DNA of 64,000 nucleotides from Sphingobacterium endophyticum (GTDB lineage: Bacteria > Bacteroidota > Bacteroidia > Sphingobacteriales > Sphingobacteriaceae), in contig NZ_SMMI01000004.1 in the NCBI RefSeq assembly GCF_009733535.1, positions 186,001 to 250,000 of the forward strand, in the 5' to 3' direction. The notes beneath the pieces are model-generated. The model saw only the letters and a list, made by a program, of their open reading frames with translations. It was not told the DNA's origin and did not search any database. Within the stretch, counting starts at the first letter, position 1, and each line of letters starts with the position of its first letter. This document shows, piece by piece, positions 10,061 to 18,764 of the stretch. The position numbers were made by a program, and so were the translations under genes.

Positions 10061-10813
10061 ATGAAAAAGCTATTTAAAACCGAATATATTGCACTCTTTT
10101 TTATGAGTCTATTCTTTTTGGGTGCATGCAATAAGGATGATTACTATGAGGATGGAGGCTTAGCCAAAGCTGAATTCGATGGAACTATCATTCAATATTT
10201 AGAAACAAAACCTGTTCTATTTGATACTATTGTACAGATTATCAAATTGGCAGGTCTCGAAAATGACTTTAAAACGAAAGAATTTACATTTTTCGCCCCT
10301 TCAGATCCAGACATCAAACAATTGATTGGGACTGTTGGAAAAGGAGGTTTAAATGAAGTGCTTTTTTTTAATGGCCTGGATACCATTCAAAAATTAAGCG
10401 ATATAGATTCCTTAATCTGGCGGAAGCACTTATTGAAATATATGTTTAAAGGGAAGAATAAACTTGCCGATTATCCTCAGGTTGATTTTCAACTCTTAGG
10501 CACATATCCCGGACAGAATTATGTCTCTATGAGCGGTGCTGTTTCTAAAATAGGTGTAGTATTCAATGATATCATACAGATGAGCGGATCGACTGAGGTT
10601 GCAAGGTTAAAATACAAAGGCTATAGACAGTTATTTCTTTCTTACATGCCTGATTATGGCAACCCAGATAACCTTCTTAGATACCCGGTTTCTACATCGG
10701 ATATTCAACCGACGAATGGCGTAATCCATGTTTTAAATTATAACCTTACTTATTTTGGATTAAACTTAGCTTCAATAGATGTTATTCAGGATGTTATCCA
10801 AAGCAAACGCTAA
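10061..10813 (+). CDS. Fasciclin-domain lipoprotein (second copy)
   Basis: The ATG at 10061, 2 nt after the SusD stop, gives MKKLFKTEYIALFFMSLFFLGAC with lipobox LGAC; the longer frame would need a TTG start inside the SusD gene. The 250-residue product is essentially one FAS1 domain: FDGTIIQYLETKPVLFDT, EFTFFAPSDPDI, and NGVIHVLNYNLTYF at the end. Unlike the first copy it has no discoidin-like tail. Its opening residues after the lipobox (DDYYEDGGLAKAEFDGTIIQYL) parallel those of the first copy (KGYYNETVQKVTYDGTILEYL), so the two are paralogues in matching operon positions. Confidence 0.85.
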   Translation: MKKLFKTEYIALFFMSLFFLGACNKDDYYEDGGLAKAEFDGTIIQYLETKPVLFDTIVQIIKLAGLENDFKTKEFTFFAPSDPDIKQLIGTVGKGGLNEVLFFNGLDTIQKLSDIDSLIWRKHLLKYMFKGKNKLADYPQVDFQLLGTYPGQNYVSMSGAVSKIGVVFNDIIQMSGSTEVARLKYKGYRQLFLSYMPDYGNPDNLLRYPVSTSDIQPTNGVIHVLNYNLTYFGLNLASIDVIQDVIQSKR

Positions 10814-10817
10814 AATT

Positions 10818-12425
10818 ATGAGAAAGCTTTTTAAATATTATATAATCGCAATGGCATGCTTAGGATCATTTTCCTGTTCCAAAGATGTCGAATTCCACTC
10901 TGAACCTTACCAAGAAGGTAAGGCAGCATTAGGAATTGTAATTGACCGATCGCAAAAGCCAAGTCCAGAAACTGGCGGACCGGGCACTTTAGTAAAATTA
11001 AAAGTAAAAGGCCTTAATGCTTATAAGGATAAAGCTGTATTTACCTTTAATGGTCAGAAGGCAGAAATTGTTTCCATCAGCGACGAAGAAATTACCGTTA
11101 AGGTTCCGGATTTCGCAAGTACTGGAGCGACAACGATATTAATCGATGATATTCTTTTCCATGGACCAAACTTTATGGTTCAGGGTAAAATTAAAATAGA
11201 TCCAACCTGGCAGGCCAAATATGGAGCTAACGGAGGTTCAATGATTGATATGCTGACAACCACGGATGGAAAGAATATTTTCGTAGGTGCCTTTACCAAT
11301 TATGAAAATAAAGGTAACATCAAACCCAACAATAGAATTGTCAGAACTTTTCCTAATGGAGAATATGATGCCAGCTTTCGCGTAGGAAATGGGGTTCAAG
11401 GATTTCTAAGCTCTATTATACAAATTCAGAATGGGTATTATATTGCAGGTTCTTTCTCGGGTTTTGATCAAAGGACGGACAATATATCCAATTTGACTCG
11501 TTTAAACCTAAATGGGCAGATTGATACCATGGCCGTTAAACCATTTCGCCCTCCTCACCTTCCCGATACCACCAAATATTATCCAAAATTCAATGGTGGA
11601 TTTAATACTTCAGTAGCTGATATTTATGAGCATAAAGGAAAAATACTGGCTGTAGGGAGCTTTAGATATCATATCCATCGAACTTACGGCAAGCCGAATT
11701 ATATGGAAACTAGGGATTCCGTGATTCTTGATAGTACAGAGATAAGATCTGTTGCGCTATTAAATCTGGATGGAACTTTAGACAAATCTTTTAGATTTTC
11801 CAATGGAAAAGCATTTTTAGGTGCAAATGGTTATACAAGTTCTTATTATCATAAATCTGGAGCTTTAAAAGGGAAAACGGTTATTTTTGGATCCTTTAGC
11901 AGCTTTGATGGCGAGCCAGCAGGAAATATCGTTAGGTTGAATGAAGATGGAACGGTTGATAAAACCTTCAATATAGGAAAAGGCGCAAGTTATGGTATTA
12001 GCTCCGTTAACTACAATGAAAAGACCAATAAATATATTATTACGGGAGGTTTTAAAACCTTTAACAATGTGGCAAGCCTACAAATGGTGATGTTAAATGC
12101 GAATGGAACGGTCGATAATACCTTCAAACCAAAAGACTTTAACGAAGGATTTCCAACATATGCACTACAATTGGAAGATGGTAATATTGCAGTTTCCGGT
12201 TCATTTGGAGAATATGGCGGCATTGCAAGATCAAATTTCTTAATTATCGATTCCAAGGGTGATTTGGTTAAGGGAATGAACAATACTGGCTATGTCGACG
12301 ATCAAATTCTGAAGATCATTGAAACAAAATCGGATGATGGAAAAAGAGCCTTACTACTCTTAGGCAATTTTGACAAATTCGATAATATTGATGCTAGAAA
12401 AATAACAAGAATAACGATTGAATAA
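10818..12425 (+). CDS. DUF5008-like lipoprotein: IPT/TIG domain plus delta-60 repeats
   Basis: The ATG at 10818 (MRKLFKYYIIAMACLGSFSC) gives a clean lipoprotein signal; an upstream ATG at 10779 overlaps the preceding gene. After the lipobox comes an IPT/TIG-type immunoglobulin-like domain (about residues 35-125; VKLKVKGLNAYKDKAVFTFNGQ). The rest is a beta-propeller-like array of delta-60 type repeats: LNLDGTLDKSFRFSNG, LNEDGTVDKTFNIGKG, LNANGTVDNTFKPKDF, each followed by a G-F or G-S-F motif. Such proteins are called DUF5008 in Bacteroidota (recalled, not checked). No active-site motif is seen; an extracellular binding role is likely. Confidence 0.75.
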   Translation: MRKLFKYYIIAMACLGSFSCSKDVEFHSEPYQEGKAALGIVIDRSQKPSPETGGPGTLVKLKVKGLNAYKDKAVFTFNGQKAEIVSISDEEITVKVPDFASTGATTILIDDILFHGPNFMVQGKIKIDPTWQAKYGANGGSMIDMLTTTDGKNIFVGAFTNYENKGNIKPNNRIVRTFPNGEYDASFRVGNGVQGFLSSIIQIQNGYYIAGSFSGFDQRTDNISNLTRLNLNGQIDTMAVKPFRPPHLPDTTKYYPKFNGGFNTSVADIYEHKGKILAVGSFRYHIHRTYGKPNYMETRDSVILDSTEIRSVALLNLDGTLDKSFRFSNGKAFLGANGYTSSYYHKSGALKGKTVIFGSFSSFDGEPAGNIVRLNEDGTVDKTFNIGKGASYGISSVNYNEKTNKYIITGGFKTFNNVASLQMVMLNANGTVDNTFKPKDFNEGFPTYALQLEDGNIAVSGSFGEYGGIARSNFLIIDSKGDLVKGMNNTGYVDDQILKIIETKSDDGKRALLLLGNFDKFDNIDARKITRITIE

Positions 12426-12435
12426 TCAGCAAATT

Positions 12436-14154
12436 ATGAAGAAAAATATTTTAAACTCAATTTCAGCCATACTGCTGATTTTTCTGGGCCTTAATATAAC
12501 TTCCTGTCAGGAAGAGTTCAGTAAGGTTATTCCAGAAAATGATTCTGATTCTGTAGATGTAATTTATGGAAAGCCTAAAGTGCTCTTGTTAATTGTAGAT
12601 GGAGCTCGAGGGGAATCTGTAAGAACTTCCAATATCTCCAATATGAATGCCTTGCTGCCCAATTCTATCTATTCCTGGGTTTCCTTGAGTGAAGAGAATG
12701 CTGCTGGTATATCATCGAATTGGGCAAACTTATTCACTGGAGTAAATTACACGAAACATGGAGTAAGAGACAATAATTTTGAGAACAATAAGTTCGATGC
12801 CTATCCCCTTTTGGCTGACCGAATAAAGGCCAGCATGGGTGATTCCATAAAGATGAGTATGGTCAGTCCTAACGCCACATTTATTGAAACATTCGGTAAA
12901 AATACGAAGGCTCAAAAAGCAAGCAATGATGATGATGTTACGACGAAAGTTATCAATGACCTAAAGGATGAAAATCTTTCATTTATCACGGGCCACTTTA
13001 CTGCTGTAGATGCAGCTGGTAAAACTGCTGGATATGATAATTCAAAACCAGCCTACAAAGCTGCAATTGAAAAATTTGACGGTCAGGTAGGTCAATTAAT
13101 CAAAGCATTGGAAGCAAGACCAAATTATGGTAAAGAAAACTGGATGGTAGTCATCACATCAAGTCAGGGCGGGGCCTATGAAATTCCTCCAGCACAAAAT
13201 GACAACACGATATTCAGTAATGCTGGATTAAATACCTTTACGATTATTTATTCGCCAAGATATTCCACTAAATTTTTAGGAAAACCATTTATCGGAAATA
13301 AATTTATCGGTGATTTTATGCGCTTTGAAAGAGAAAACTATGCTCAGCTAGATTCTGGAGATAACAGTATTTTCGATTTGGATTATTCAGATTTTACCAT
13401 TGAGCTGAAGATCAAGAAGAATAAAGGCCGAGATAATAATTATGCTTTTTGGTACCCATCGATTATTGGTAAAAGAAAACATTTCCAGGGAAACTGGGGG
13501 GCAGAAACTGATGGTATAGGATGGGTAATTCACCTTTCAGGTGAGTCTTGGATTTTTAATGCTCGTGGAGATAAGGGAACCGGGGAGGTTAAAGCTGACA
13601 AAGATTTAAACCGAGGAACTTGGAATACAATATCCATTACAGGTCAAACAGTAGATGGCAAGCGAACTGTCAAACTCTATACAAATGGTGAACTTTCAAA
13701 AGAGGCGGATATTAGCGGCTGGGGTTCTATTGCTGCTGAGGCTAAATTTAGAATTGGATTTTTAGAAACTAGAGAAGGTTGGCGTTCAGACGCATATTTG
13801 GCAGATGTAAAATTCTGGAAAGCCGCATTATCACCAGAGACTATCAAACAATATAGCTGTGAGGTTGGGGTGGAAATGAGCCATCCAAACATTGACTTTC
13901 TTGCTGCCTATTGGCCAATGAACAGTAAGGACGGAAAAGTATTATTAGATGAGGGTCCTTATGGTTCCCATCTAAAAACACATGGAGATTATCCGATTAC
14001 CAATCTAAATGATTTTCTATGTGCTCCTTCTTCAAGCACTTTGAGTGCGATGGTTCCTAGAAATATTGATATCCCTACTCAAATTATCAGTTGGCTTAAA
14101 GTTCCTAGGCAATTGAGTTGGGGTTTGGATGGCCGTGTTTGGATTGATAAATAA
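12436..14154 (+). CDS. DUF4983-like lipoprotein: alkaline-phosphatase-superfamily fold with LamG-like domain, probably not catalytic
   Basis: Start ATG 12436 gives a lipobox ITSC (Cys24); a TTG at 12418 overlapping the previous gene is rejected. Residues about 47-290 follow the order of type I phosphodiesterase/alkaline-phosphatase enzymes: VDGARGE with Asp55, WANLFTGVNYTKHGV, Asp192 in VDAAGKTAG, and ITSSQGG at 241-246. In active relatives these last two motifs read D-x-x-G-H and D-H-G; here His is Lys196 and Asp-His are Ser243-Gln244, so metal binding is probably lost. Residues about 300-490 look like a LamG/concanavalin-like sandwich (FTIELKIKKNKGRDNNYAFW, WNTISITGQTVDGKRTVKLY). It is likely a surface binding protein of the operon. 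Confidence 0.75.
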   Translation: MKKNILNSISAILLIFLGLNITSCQEEFSKVIPENDSDSVDVIYGKPKVLLLIVDGARGESVRTSNISNMNALLPNSIYSWVSLSEENAAGISSNWANLFTGVNYTKHGVRDNNFENNKFDAYPLLADRIKASMGDSIKMSMVSPNATFIETFGKNTKAQKASNDDDVTTKVINDLKDENLSFITGHFTAVDAAGKTAGYDNSKPAYKAAIEKFDGQVGQLIKALEARPNYGKENWMVVITSSQGGAYEIPPAQNDNTIFSNAGLNTFTIIYSPRYSTKFLGKPFIGNKFIGDFMRFERENYAQLDSGDNSIFDLDYSDFTIELKIKKNKGRDNNYAFWYPSIIGKRKHFQGNWGAETDGIGWVIHLSGESWIFNARGDKGTGEVKADKDLNRGTWNTISITGQTVDGKRTVKLYTNGELSKEADISGWGSIAAEAKFRIGFLETREGWRSDAYLADVKFWKAALSPETIKQYSCEVGVEMSHPNIDFLAAYWPMNSKDGKVLLDEGPYGSHLKTHGDYPITNLNDFLCAPSSSTLSAMVPRNIDIPTQIISWLKVPRQLSWGLDGRVWIDK

Positions 14155-14165
14155 ACCTAAAGATT

Positions 14166-15545
14166 ATGAAAGTCATGTTGAATTTAATCAAGAAAATATA
14201 TGTACCCATTCTTTGTTTCACCTTATTTATAGGTTGCAAGGATACAGCATTAGAGGACTTTAGTCTAAAGCCCGGAACAGCAACGACCGTTGGTTCTGGC
14301 GATATCGCTGGTGGAATCACAAAAACGAATGAACAGATTACTGTTCCTGTCAGTATTAAATTAACTAGTCCTGCTAGTAAGGCATTTGATGTGAACCTTG
14401 CCGTGAATCAAAAAGCGGCTGAAGATCATATAAAATCTAAAAATTTAGGGAGTAACTATATTGCAGTTAAGCCTGAGTCTATCTTCTTACCAAATAGTAC
14501 AAAAGTTAATTTTGGTGCAGACTCCACCGTTTTCAGCATTACCATTACACGGACAGAGGTTGAGAAATATTTTGGAAAGAATATTGTTATCGGATACGGG
14601 ATTACAAATGCCGGAAAAGGTAATAATATTGACCCAAAGAATGCTAACGGTGTACTCATATTAAAAGTAAATGATCTTATCACAGAATCAGACATCCATT
14701 TTATCTCGTTGACCAATGGTGCTGGCGCTGTCTTAGAAGCTAAAAATCAACAAAATTATGAAAGTTCTTCTTCAGGACTTTCGATACCTATTGGAATAAG
14801 CTTGGCGAGCTTTCCAGGCTCTGCATTTACAGTTGATGTCCAGACATCCACCGATACTATTGCTCAATTGATTAAAACAGGAGTATTGCCCGCGAATACG
14901 GTAGGACTAAAACCTGAGGAGTACAGCATTCCTACGAAAGTTCAATTTGCAAGTAATTCCAAATCTACTGGATTAGAGATTAATGTGCCATGGTCGGTAA
15001 TCAACCAGAACTTAGATAAGAAGTTAGCAGTCATAGTAAAGTTGAGTTCCTCAACCCTTCACGTACTGAATCCGGAAAAAAATTACAGCATCTTGCTGAT
15101 AGACTCAGAAAATGTTGTTGAAGTGGATGTTACCAACGATGCTGTATTTACAGTAAGTCGCGACAACACCGGAAATCCGGATGAAAATTCTCCGAAATTG
15201 ATTGACGGTAATTATAACTCAAAATTCTTGTTAGGAGATTTTGTTGATCTAGAAGCTAAATTAGTATTTACAGAAGCACAGAAAATCGGTGCATACACCT
15301 TTACCTCTGGGAATGATGCTCAAGAACGTGACCCTGCGGAATGGGTGCTTTATGGTTCAAATGATGGAACTACTTGGGAAGCCATAGATACGAGGAGAAC
15401 AGAGGTTTTTAACGGCCGAAATGAAACTAAGCGATTTAATATTGAATTCCCTAAGGCATACAAACAGTTCAAGTTACACATCGAAAGAACGAGGAGCAGC
15501 AGTTTATTCCAAATGTCGGAATGGCGTATGGTAAGAATTCCTTAA
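14166..15545 (+). CDS. Lipoprotein with two DUF1735-like domains and a C-terminal discoidin-like domain
   Basis: A 459-residue predicted lipoprotein with lipobox FIGC. Two consecutive related blocks (about residues 40-150 and 165-300) each contain the DUF1735 hallmark order: a variable beta segment, then LKPESIFLPNSTKV or LKPEEYSIPTKVQF, then a strand ending in a K-N/D-K element. DUF1735 domains commonly sit at the N-terminus of surface glycan-binding proteins and GH18 enzymes in Bacteroidota. Residues about 325-455 form the discoidin-like module (TSGNDAQERDPAEWVLYGSN). No enzyme domain follows. It probably binds glycan at the cell surface. Confidence 0.82.
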   Translation: MKVMLNLIKKIYVPILCFTLFIGCKDTALEDFSLKPGTATTVGSGDIAGGITKTNEQITVPVSIKLTSPASKAFDVNLAVNQKAAEDHIKSKNLGSNYIAVKPESIFLPNSTKVNFGADSTVFSITITRTEVEKYFGKNIVIGYGITNAGKGNNIDPKNANGVLILKVNDLITESDIHFISLTNGAGAVLEAKNQQNYESSSSGLSIPIGISLASFPGSAFTVDVQTSTDTIAQLIKTGVLPANTVGLKPEEYSIPTKVQFASNSKSTGLEINVPWSVINQNLDKKLAVIVKLSSSTLHVLNPEKNYSILLIDSENVVEVDVTNDAVFTVSRDNTGNPDENSPKLIDGNYNSKFLLGDFVDLEAKLVFTEAQKIGAYTFTSGNDAQERDPAEWVLYGSNDGTTWEAIDTRRTEVFNGRNETKRFNIEFPKAYKQFKLHIERTRSSSLFQMSEWRMVRIP

Positions 15546-15566
15546 TAGAATCTAGAATTTGAAATT

Positions 15567-16601
15567 ATGAAATTAATGAAATATGTATTTCTCTGCTTAG
15601 CTCTAGGTCTGTTGAGCAGTTCATGTAAAAAAGATCAAGAACCAGTGCCTGAAGTTATTGAAAAAGAACCAAAACCAACGGCAGCATTTACCTTCGCACA
15701 GGTAAACCAGAATGATCCATTTACTTTTAAGTTTGATAACAAAGCGACGAACTTTAAAGAAACGCGTTGGTCCTTTGGAGATGATAGTACAGCCTCTGTC
15801 GTCACTCCTACCCATACTTTTCTAAATACAGGAACCTATGTTGTCAAGTTGGTTGCATTAAATGGCGAAGGATATTGGGCACAGCGCGAGGAAACCATCC
15901 GTATTTCGGCGGCTAATTTGATTAAGGTGACTGCAAAACCTGCAGGAGCGGGAAAATTGAATTTGGCCTTTACCACAGCAATGTCAGTAGCAAAGACCGA
16001 ATGGAAAGATGGTTATGAGAGCAATGGACAAGTTCTTAGCACAGAAAAAACAATTGATTTACAATTCGATCCCGGAACATTTAAAGAAGTACAATTAAAA
16101 TTGACAACTTCAAAAGGTTCGATTGCAGCTTTAAATCTTTTTGTATCTGAATTAGGAATTATCAAAGACATTACGACTTTTGAAAATTCATTCTCTGTTT
16201 CCCATGAGAACAGTGGTGGACCGGATGCTGGAGAAGGATCGAAAAAGATGATTGATGGAGATATCACGACCAAATTATTTGTGGGTGGAGTTGGAAATAA
16301 TATGAGTTGGCAATTTGCGTATCAATCCCCACAAATCCTAAATGGATATAGTATGACTTCGGGTAATGACTCACCAGACCGAGATCCTAAAAGCTGGAAA
16401 GTAGAAGGTTCAATTGATGGAGAAACATGGATTACCGTTGATCAACGTACAAATGAATTTTTCACGGAAAGAAGACAATCAAGGACTTTCTTATTTACAA
16501 ATAAAACCCCATATAATTATTATAGATTCTCTATGACAGAACTAAATGGTGGTAGTAATTTCCAAATGTCAGAAATTCGAGTTTTAGAATTCCCACAGTA
16601 A
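15567..16601 (+). CDS. PKD-domain lipoprotein with C-terminal discoidin-like domain
   Basis: A 344-residue lipoprotein with lipobox LSSSC. Residues about 36-112 form a PKD domain (WSFGDDSTASVVTPTHTF, GTYVVKLVALNGEG). A second beta-rich part spans about 115-200, and about 205-340 is the discoidin-like module (TSGNDSPDRDPKSWKVEGS), the third in this locus. It is the last gene of the operon, followed by a clear terminator. PKD domains usually act as spacers, so this looks like a stalked binding module on the surface. Confidence 0.85.
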   Translation: MKLMKYVFLCLALGLLSSSCKKDQEPVPEVIEKEPKPTAAFTFAQVNQNDPFTFKFDNKATNFKETRWSFGDDSTASVVTPTHTFLNTGTYVVKLVALNGEGYWAQREETIRISAANLIKVTAKPAGAGKLNLAFTTAMSVAKTEWKDGYESNGQVLSTEKTIDLQFDPGTFKEVQLKLTTSKGSIAALNLFVSELGIIKDITTFENSFSVSHENSGGPDAGEGSKKMIDGDITTKLFVGGVGNNMSWQFAYQSPQILNGYSMTSGNDSPDRDPKSWKVEGSIDGETWITVDQRTNEFFTERRQSRTFLFTNKTPYNYYRFSMTELNGGSNFQMSEIRVLEFPQ

Positions 16602-16626
16602 ATAAATCGAATTAAATTTTAATAAT

Positions 16627-16675
16627 AACTGGTTGCTAGATCTGTAAGACAGAAAAAGCAACCAGTTTTTTTATT
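16627..16675 (+). terminator. Rho-independent terminator of the SusCD operon
   Basis: An 11-bp perfect stem (AACTGGTTGCT at 16627-16637 with AGCAACCAGTT at 16657-16667) has a 19-nt loop and is followed by a T-rich run on the plus strand. It lies 25 nt after the last lipoprotein gene. Confidence 0.85.
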
Positions 16676-16691
16676 TCTACCTAACTCCTTT

Positions 16692-16800
16692 TACTCTTCT
16701 TCCATTCTCCTTCCTTTTTCATCCGCAGCTGATTATGACCTCGTCCGCTTGCATCCGGACGAGGTATGGATAATGTGTGGACGAAAAAGGAAGAAGAGTA
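16692..16800. repeat. Large imperfect palindrome in the convergent intergenic gap
   Basis: This is the main content of the 363-nt gene-free gap 16602-16964, along with the two terminators. The inner stem CCTCGTCCG / CGGACGAGG (16739-16747 with 16756-16764) has an 8-nt loop. Further out, 16713-16724 pairs with 16779-16790 apart from one mismatch, and TACTCTTCTTCC at 16692-16703 is exactly complementary to 16789-16800. It is more GC-rich than its surroundings. It could be a repetitive extragenic palindrome, a small-RNA gene or a decayed mobile element; no promoter or protein was found for it. Confidence 0.5.
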
Positions 16801-16886
16801 GACCAAGAGTGGACGGAGATCAAACCAAGAATAGAAATGGACTAAAACATTGCGGAAACTGATCTGCATAAAAAATTAAAATTGGA

Positions 16887-16921
16887 TAAAAAAAAGAGCT
16901 ACAAAAATTTTGTAGCTCTTT
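16887..16921 (-). terminator. Rho-independent terminator downstream of yajC
   Basis: Arms AAAGAGCTACAAAA (16893-16906) and TTTTGTAGCTCTTT (16908-16921) form a perfect 14-bp inverted repeat. On the minus strand the hairpin runs straight into a run of U residues (plus-strand A tract from about 16888). It closes the yajC transcription unit. Confidence 0.85.
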
Positions 16922-16964
16922 ATTGTAGAATTAGACGATCAGCCTAATTTAGCTTGAAATATGT

Positions 16965-17276
16965 TTAAGAAGCCTTTTCTACATTTAATGCTTTAGAAGC
17001 TTCAAGAGAAATCGCTGTTTTATCGAAACGAATTTTAACACCATTTCCAACATCTACCAAGAAAGTTTTATCACTAACTTCGACGATACGTCCATGAATA
17101 CCGGCAGTAGTTACAATTCTTGAATTCACTCCGATTTCGTCGATATATTTTTTGTGTTCTTTTTGCTTTTTCATTTGTGGTCTAATCATAAAGAAGTAGA
17201 AAACCACAATGATTAATACCATTGGAATAAGTTGTGTAAAACCTCCTCCTGCTTGTAATAAAATTGTTGAGATCAT
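16965..17276 (-). CDS. yajC: Preprotein translocase subunit YajC
   Basis: A 103-residue single-span membrane protein. The N-terminal segment LIPMVLIIVVFYFFMIRPQMKKQKEHKKY has the invariant YajC pattern: one transmembrane helix, then RPQxKxxKEH. The rest is a small soluble domain (TTAGIHGRIVEVSDKTFLVDVG). YajC associates with SecDF at the Sec translocon. It is the last gene of the nusB/DUF1573 group, 27 nt after the previous gene, with its own terminator behind it. Confidence 0.96.
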   Translation of the reverse strand: MISTILLQAGGGFTQLIPMVLIIVVFYFFMIRPQMKKQKEHKKYIDEIGVNSRIVTTAGIHGRIVEVSDKTFLVDVGNGVKIRFDKTAISLEASKALNVEKAS

Positions 17277-17303
17277 TTGTATATTATAGTTTATAGTTTA
17301 CGC

Positions 17304-17759
17304 TTAGATTGCTTCCACTGTACCTTTTAATTGTACTGTAGTGATATTAGATTCGGCGTTTGAAGCAATTGTGATTATCTTTTGTTGTTGACCTACCTGT
17401 CCATCGCTATTGAATTCAACGGCAATTTCCCCTACTTTCCCTGGTAAAACAGGCGTTGTTGTAAATTTTGGTGTTGTACAGCCACAACTTGCAGAAACCT
17501 GAGATAAGATTACAGGACTAGTTCCGGTATTTTCAAATTTAAAAACATGTTTAACAACCTCTCCCTCTTTGATGGTTCCAAAGTCATAAACAGATTCTTC
17601 AAAGTCCATTTTTCCAATACCGTCGTTCGCTTGAGCTGAATTTCCAGTATTGCTTTCAGTTGATGTAGTTTCCTGATCTGCATTTTTAGCAGCTTGGTTA
17701 CAAGAAGTAAACAAAACCGTAGCAGCTACGAATGACAAAATAAGTTTTTTCATATTCAT
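17304..17759 (-). CDS. DUF1573-domain lipoprotein
   Basis: A 151-residue protein with a lipobox (FTSC) and a low-complexity Thr/Ser/Asn linker, then a DUF1573 immunoglobulin-like domain from about residue 50. The hallmark ASCGCTTPKFTTTPVLPGK is present, as is EVEFNSDGQVGQQQKIITI in family style. The function of DUF1573 is not established; it is commonly found beside nusB and yajC in Bacteroidota, as here (4-nt gap from nusB). Two ATG codons (17759 and 17753) are possible starts and differ by two residues. Confidence 0.88.
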   Translation of the reverse strand: MNMKKLILSFVAATVLFTSCNQAAKNADQETTSTESNTGNSAQANDGIGKMDFEESVYDFGTIKEGEVVKHVFKFENTGTSPVILSQVSASCGCTTPKFTTTPVLPGKVGEIAVEFNSDGQVGQQQKIITIASNAESNITTVQLKGTVEAI

Positions 17760-17763
17760 TTAT

Positions 17764-18714
17764 TTATGCGATCAACCCGCGACCTTCTTTTTTAATTCTT
17801 CTTTGCGAGGTAAGGTCAGCAAGTATTTTGTCTAATATACCATTTATAAAGGTACTACTTTTCAAGGTACTGAAAGACTTAGACAATTCGATATATTCGT
17901 TAATTGTTACCTTAACAGGAATTGTTGGAAAATTTATCAATTCTGTGATTGCCATTCGCATCAAAAGATTATCAATTAATGCAATTCGGTCAGATTCCCA
18001 GTTTTTGGTTTTGGCAGCAATAAGGTCTTGATATTCTTCGCCATATTTAACTGTCATTTTCAGTAGGTCGATTATAAAATCCTTATCCTCAAGCCAGCTC
18101 GGAGTTAAGTCAGCCAATTTATTTTTAGCGGGAACTTCAGAATTAAAATTCTTGAAGGTTTTAGCGATCATAGCCTGCAAAACTTCCTTATCGACTTGCC
18201 AGTTTATGAATCTTTCATCTAATGCTTGTTCAATATCTGGGGATTTTAGAATAATCTTCTTGAAGATATATTTAATAATATCTTTTTCAGCAGCGATAGA
18301 TCGATCTTCCAGGTTTAGGTATTCCAAATAAGCTTCAGAATCTTTTAACTGAGCATAGATTGAGCGAACAATTTCAGGATCGTAATTCCAATCGACGTTA
18401 TACCTTTTTACTTTTTCTAAATACTCTCTGTTTTGTCTAAGCGAATCAATGAAAGTATTGTTGTTCAGTTTAGTAGAGGTGAAGTTTTTATCTTTATCAG
18501 AAGGAATCCATTTATTGGCAATACCTTCCACATCGATAAGCACATATTCTGCAACTTCATCTAAAAGATTCAGTGTCCAGATATACATTTCATCGACTTC
18601 CTCCACACTTTTGAGAAGGTTTTTCTCAAAACTAACAATGTTCTTGTCTTCCGACAAGCTGTAGGCATACAATGTTTGCATGACCTTTACCCTAAGGTGT
18701 CTTCTATTTAGCAT
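17764..18714 (-). CDS. nusB: Transcription antitermination factor NusB (long Bacteroidota form)
   Basis: The product has 316 residues, about twice the size of the enterobacterial protein. It opens with MLNRRHLRVKVMQTLYAYS, and the canonical NusB helical core sits at the C-terminal end: RIALIDNLLMRMAITELI, PVKVTINEYIELSKSFST and SSTFINGILDKI. NusB binds NusE (S10) and boxA RNA in antitermination of rRNA transcription. The extra N-terminal half is usual for this phylum. The gene is followed by DUF1573 and yajC in a tight group. Confidence 0.94.
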   Translation of the reverse strand: MLNRRHLRVKVMQTLYAYSLSEDKNIVSFEKNLLKSVEEVDEMYIWTLNLLDEVAEYVLIDVEGIANKWIPSDKDKNFTSTKLNNNTFIDSLRQNREYLEKVKRYNVDWNYDPEIVRSIYAQLKDSEAYLEYLNLEDRSIAAEKDIIKYIFKKIILKSPDIEQALDERFINWQVDKEVLQAMIAKTFKNFNSEVPAKNKLADLTPSWLEDKDFIIDLLKMTVKYGEEYQDLIAAKTKNWESDRIALIDNLLMRMAITELINFPTIPVKVTINEYIELSKSFSTLKSSTFINGILDKILADLTSQRRIKKEGRGLIA

Positions 18715-18764
18715 AATTTATTGAAAGAACGAATATTAATAAAGAACGATATTATACTATGGTA

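Noticed and set aside
16681..16869. 62-residue minus-strand ORF in the gap after the SusCD operon
   Set aside because: It coincides with the palindromic hairpin, is very rich in Phe, Ser and basic residues, and has no recognisable domain or promoter.
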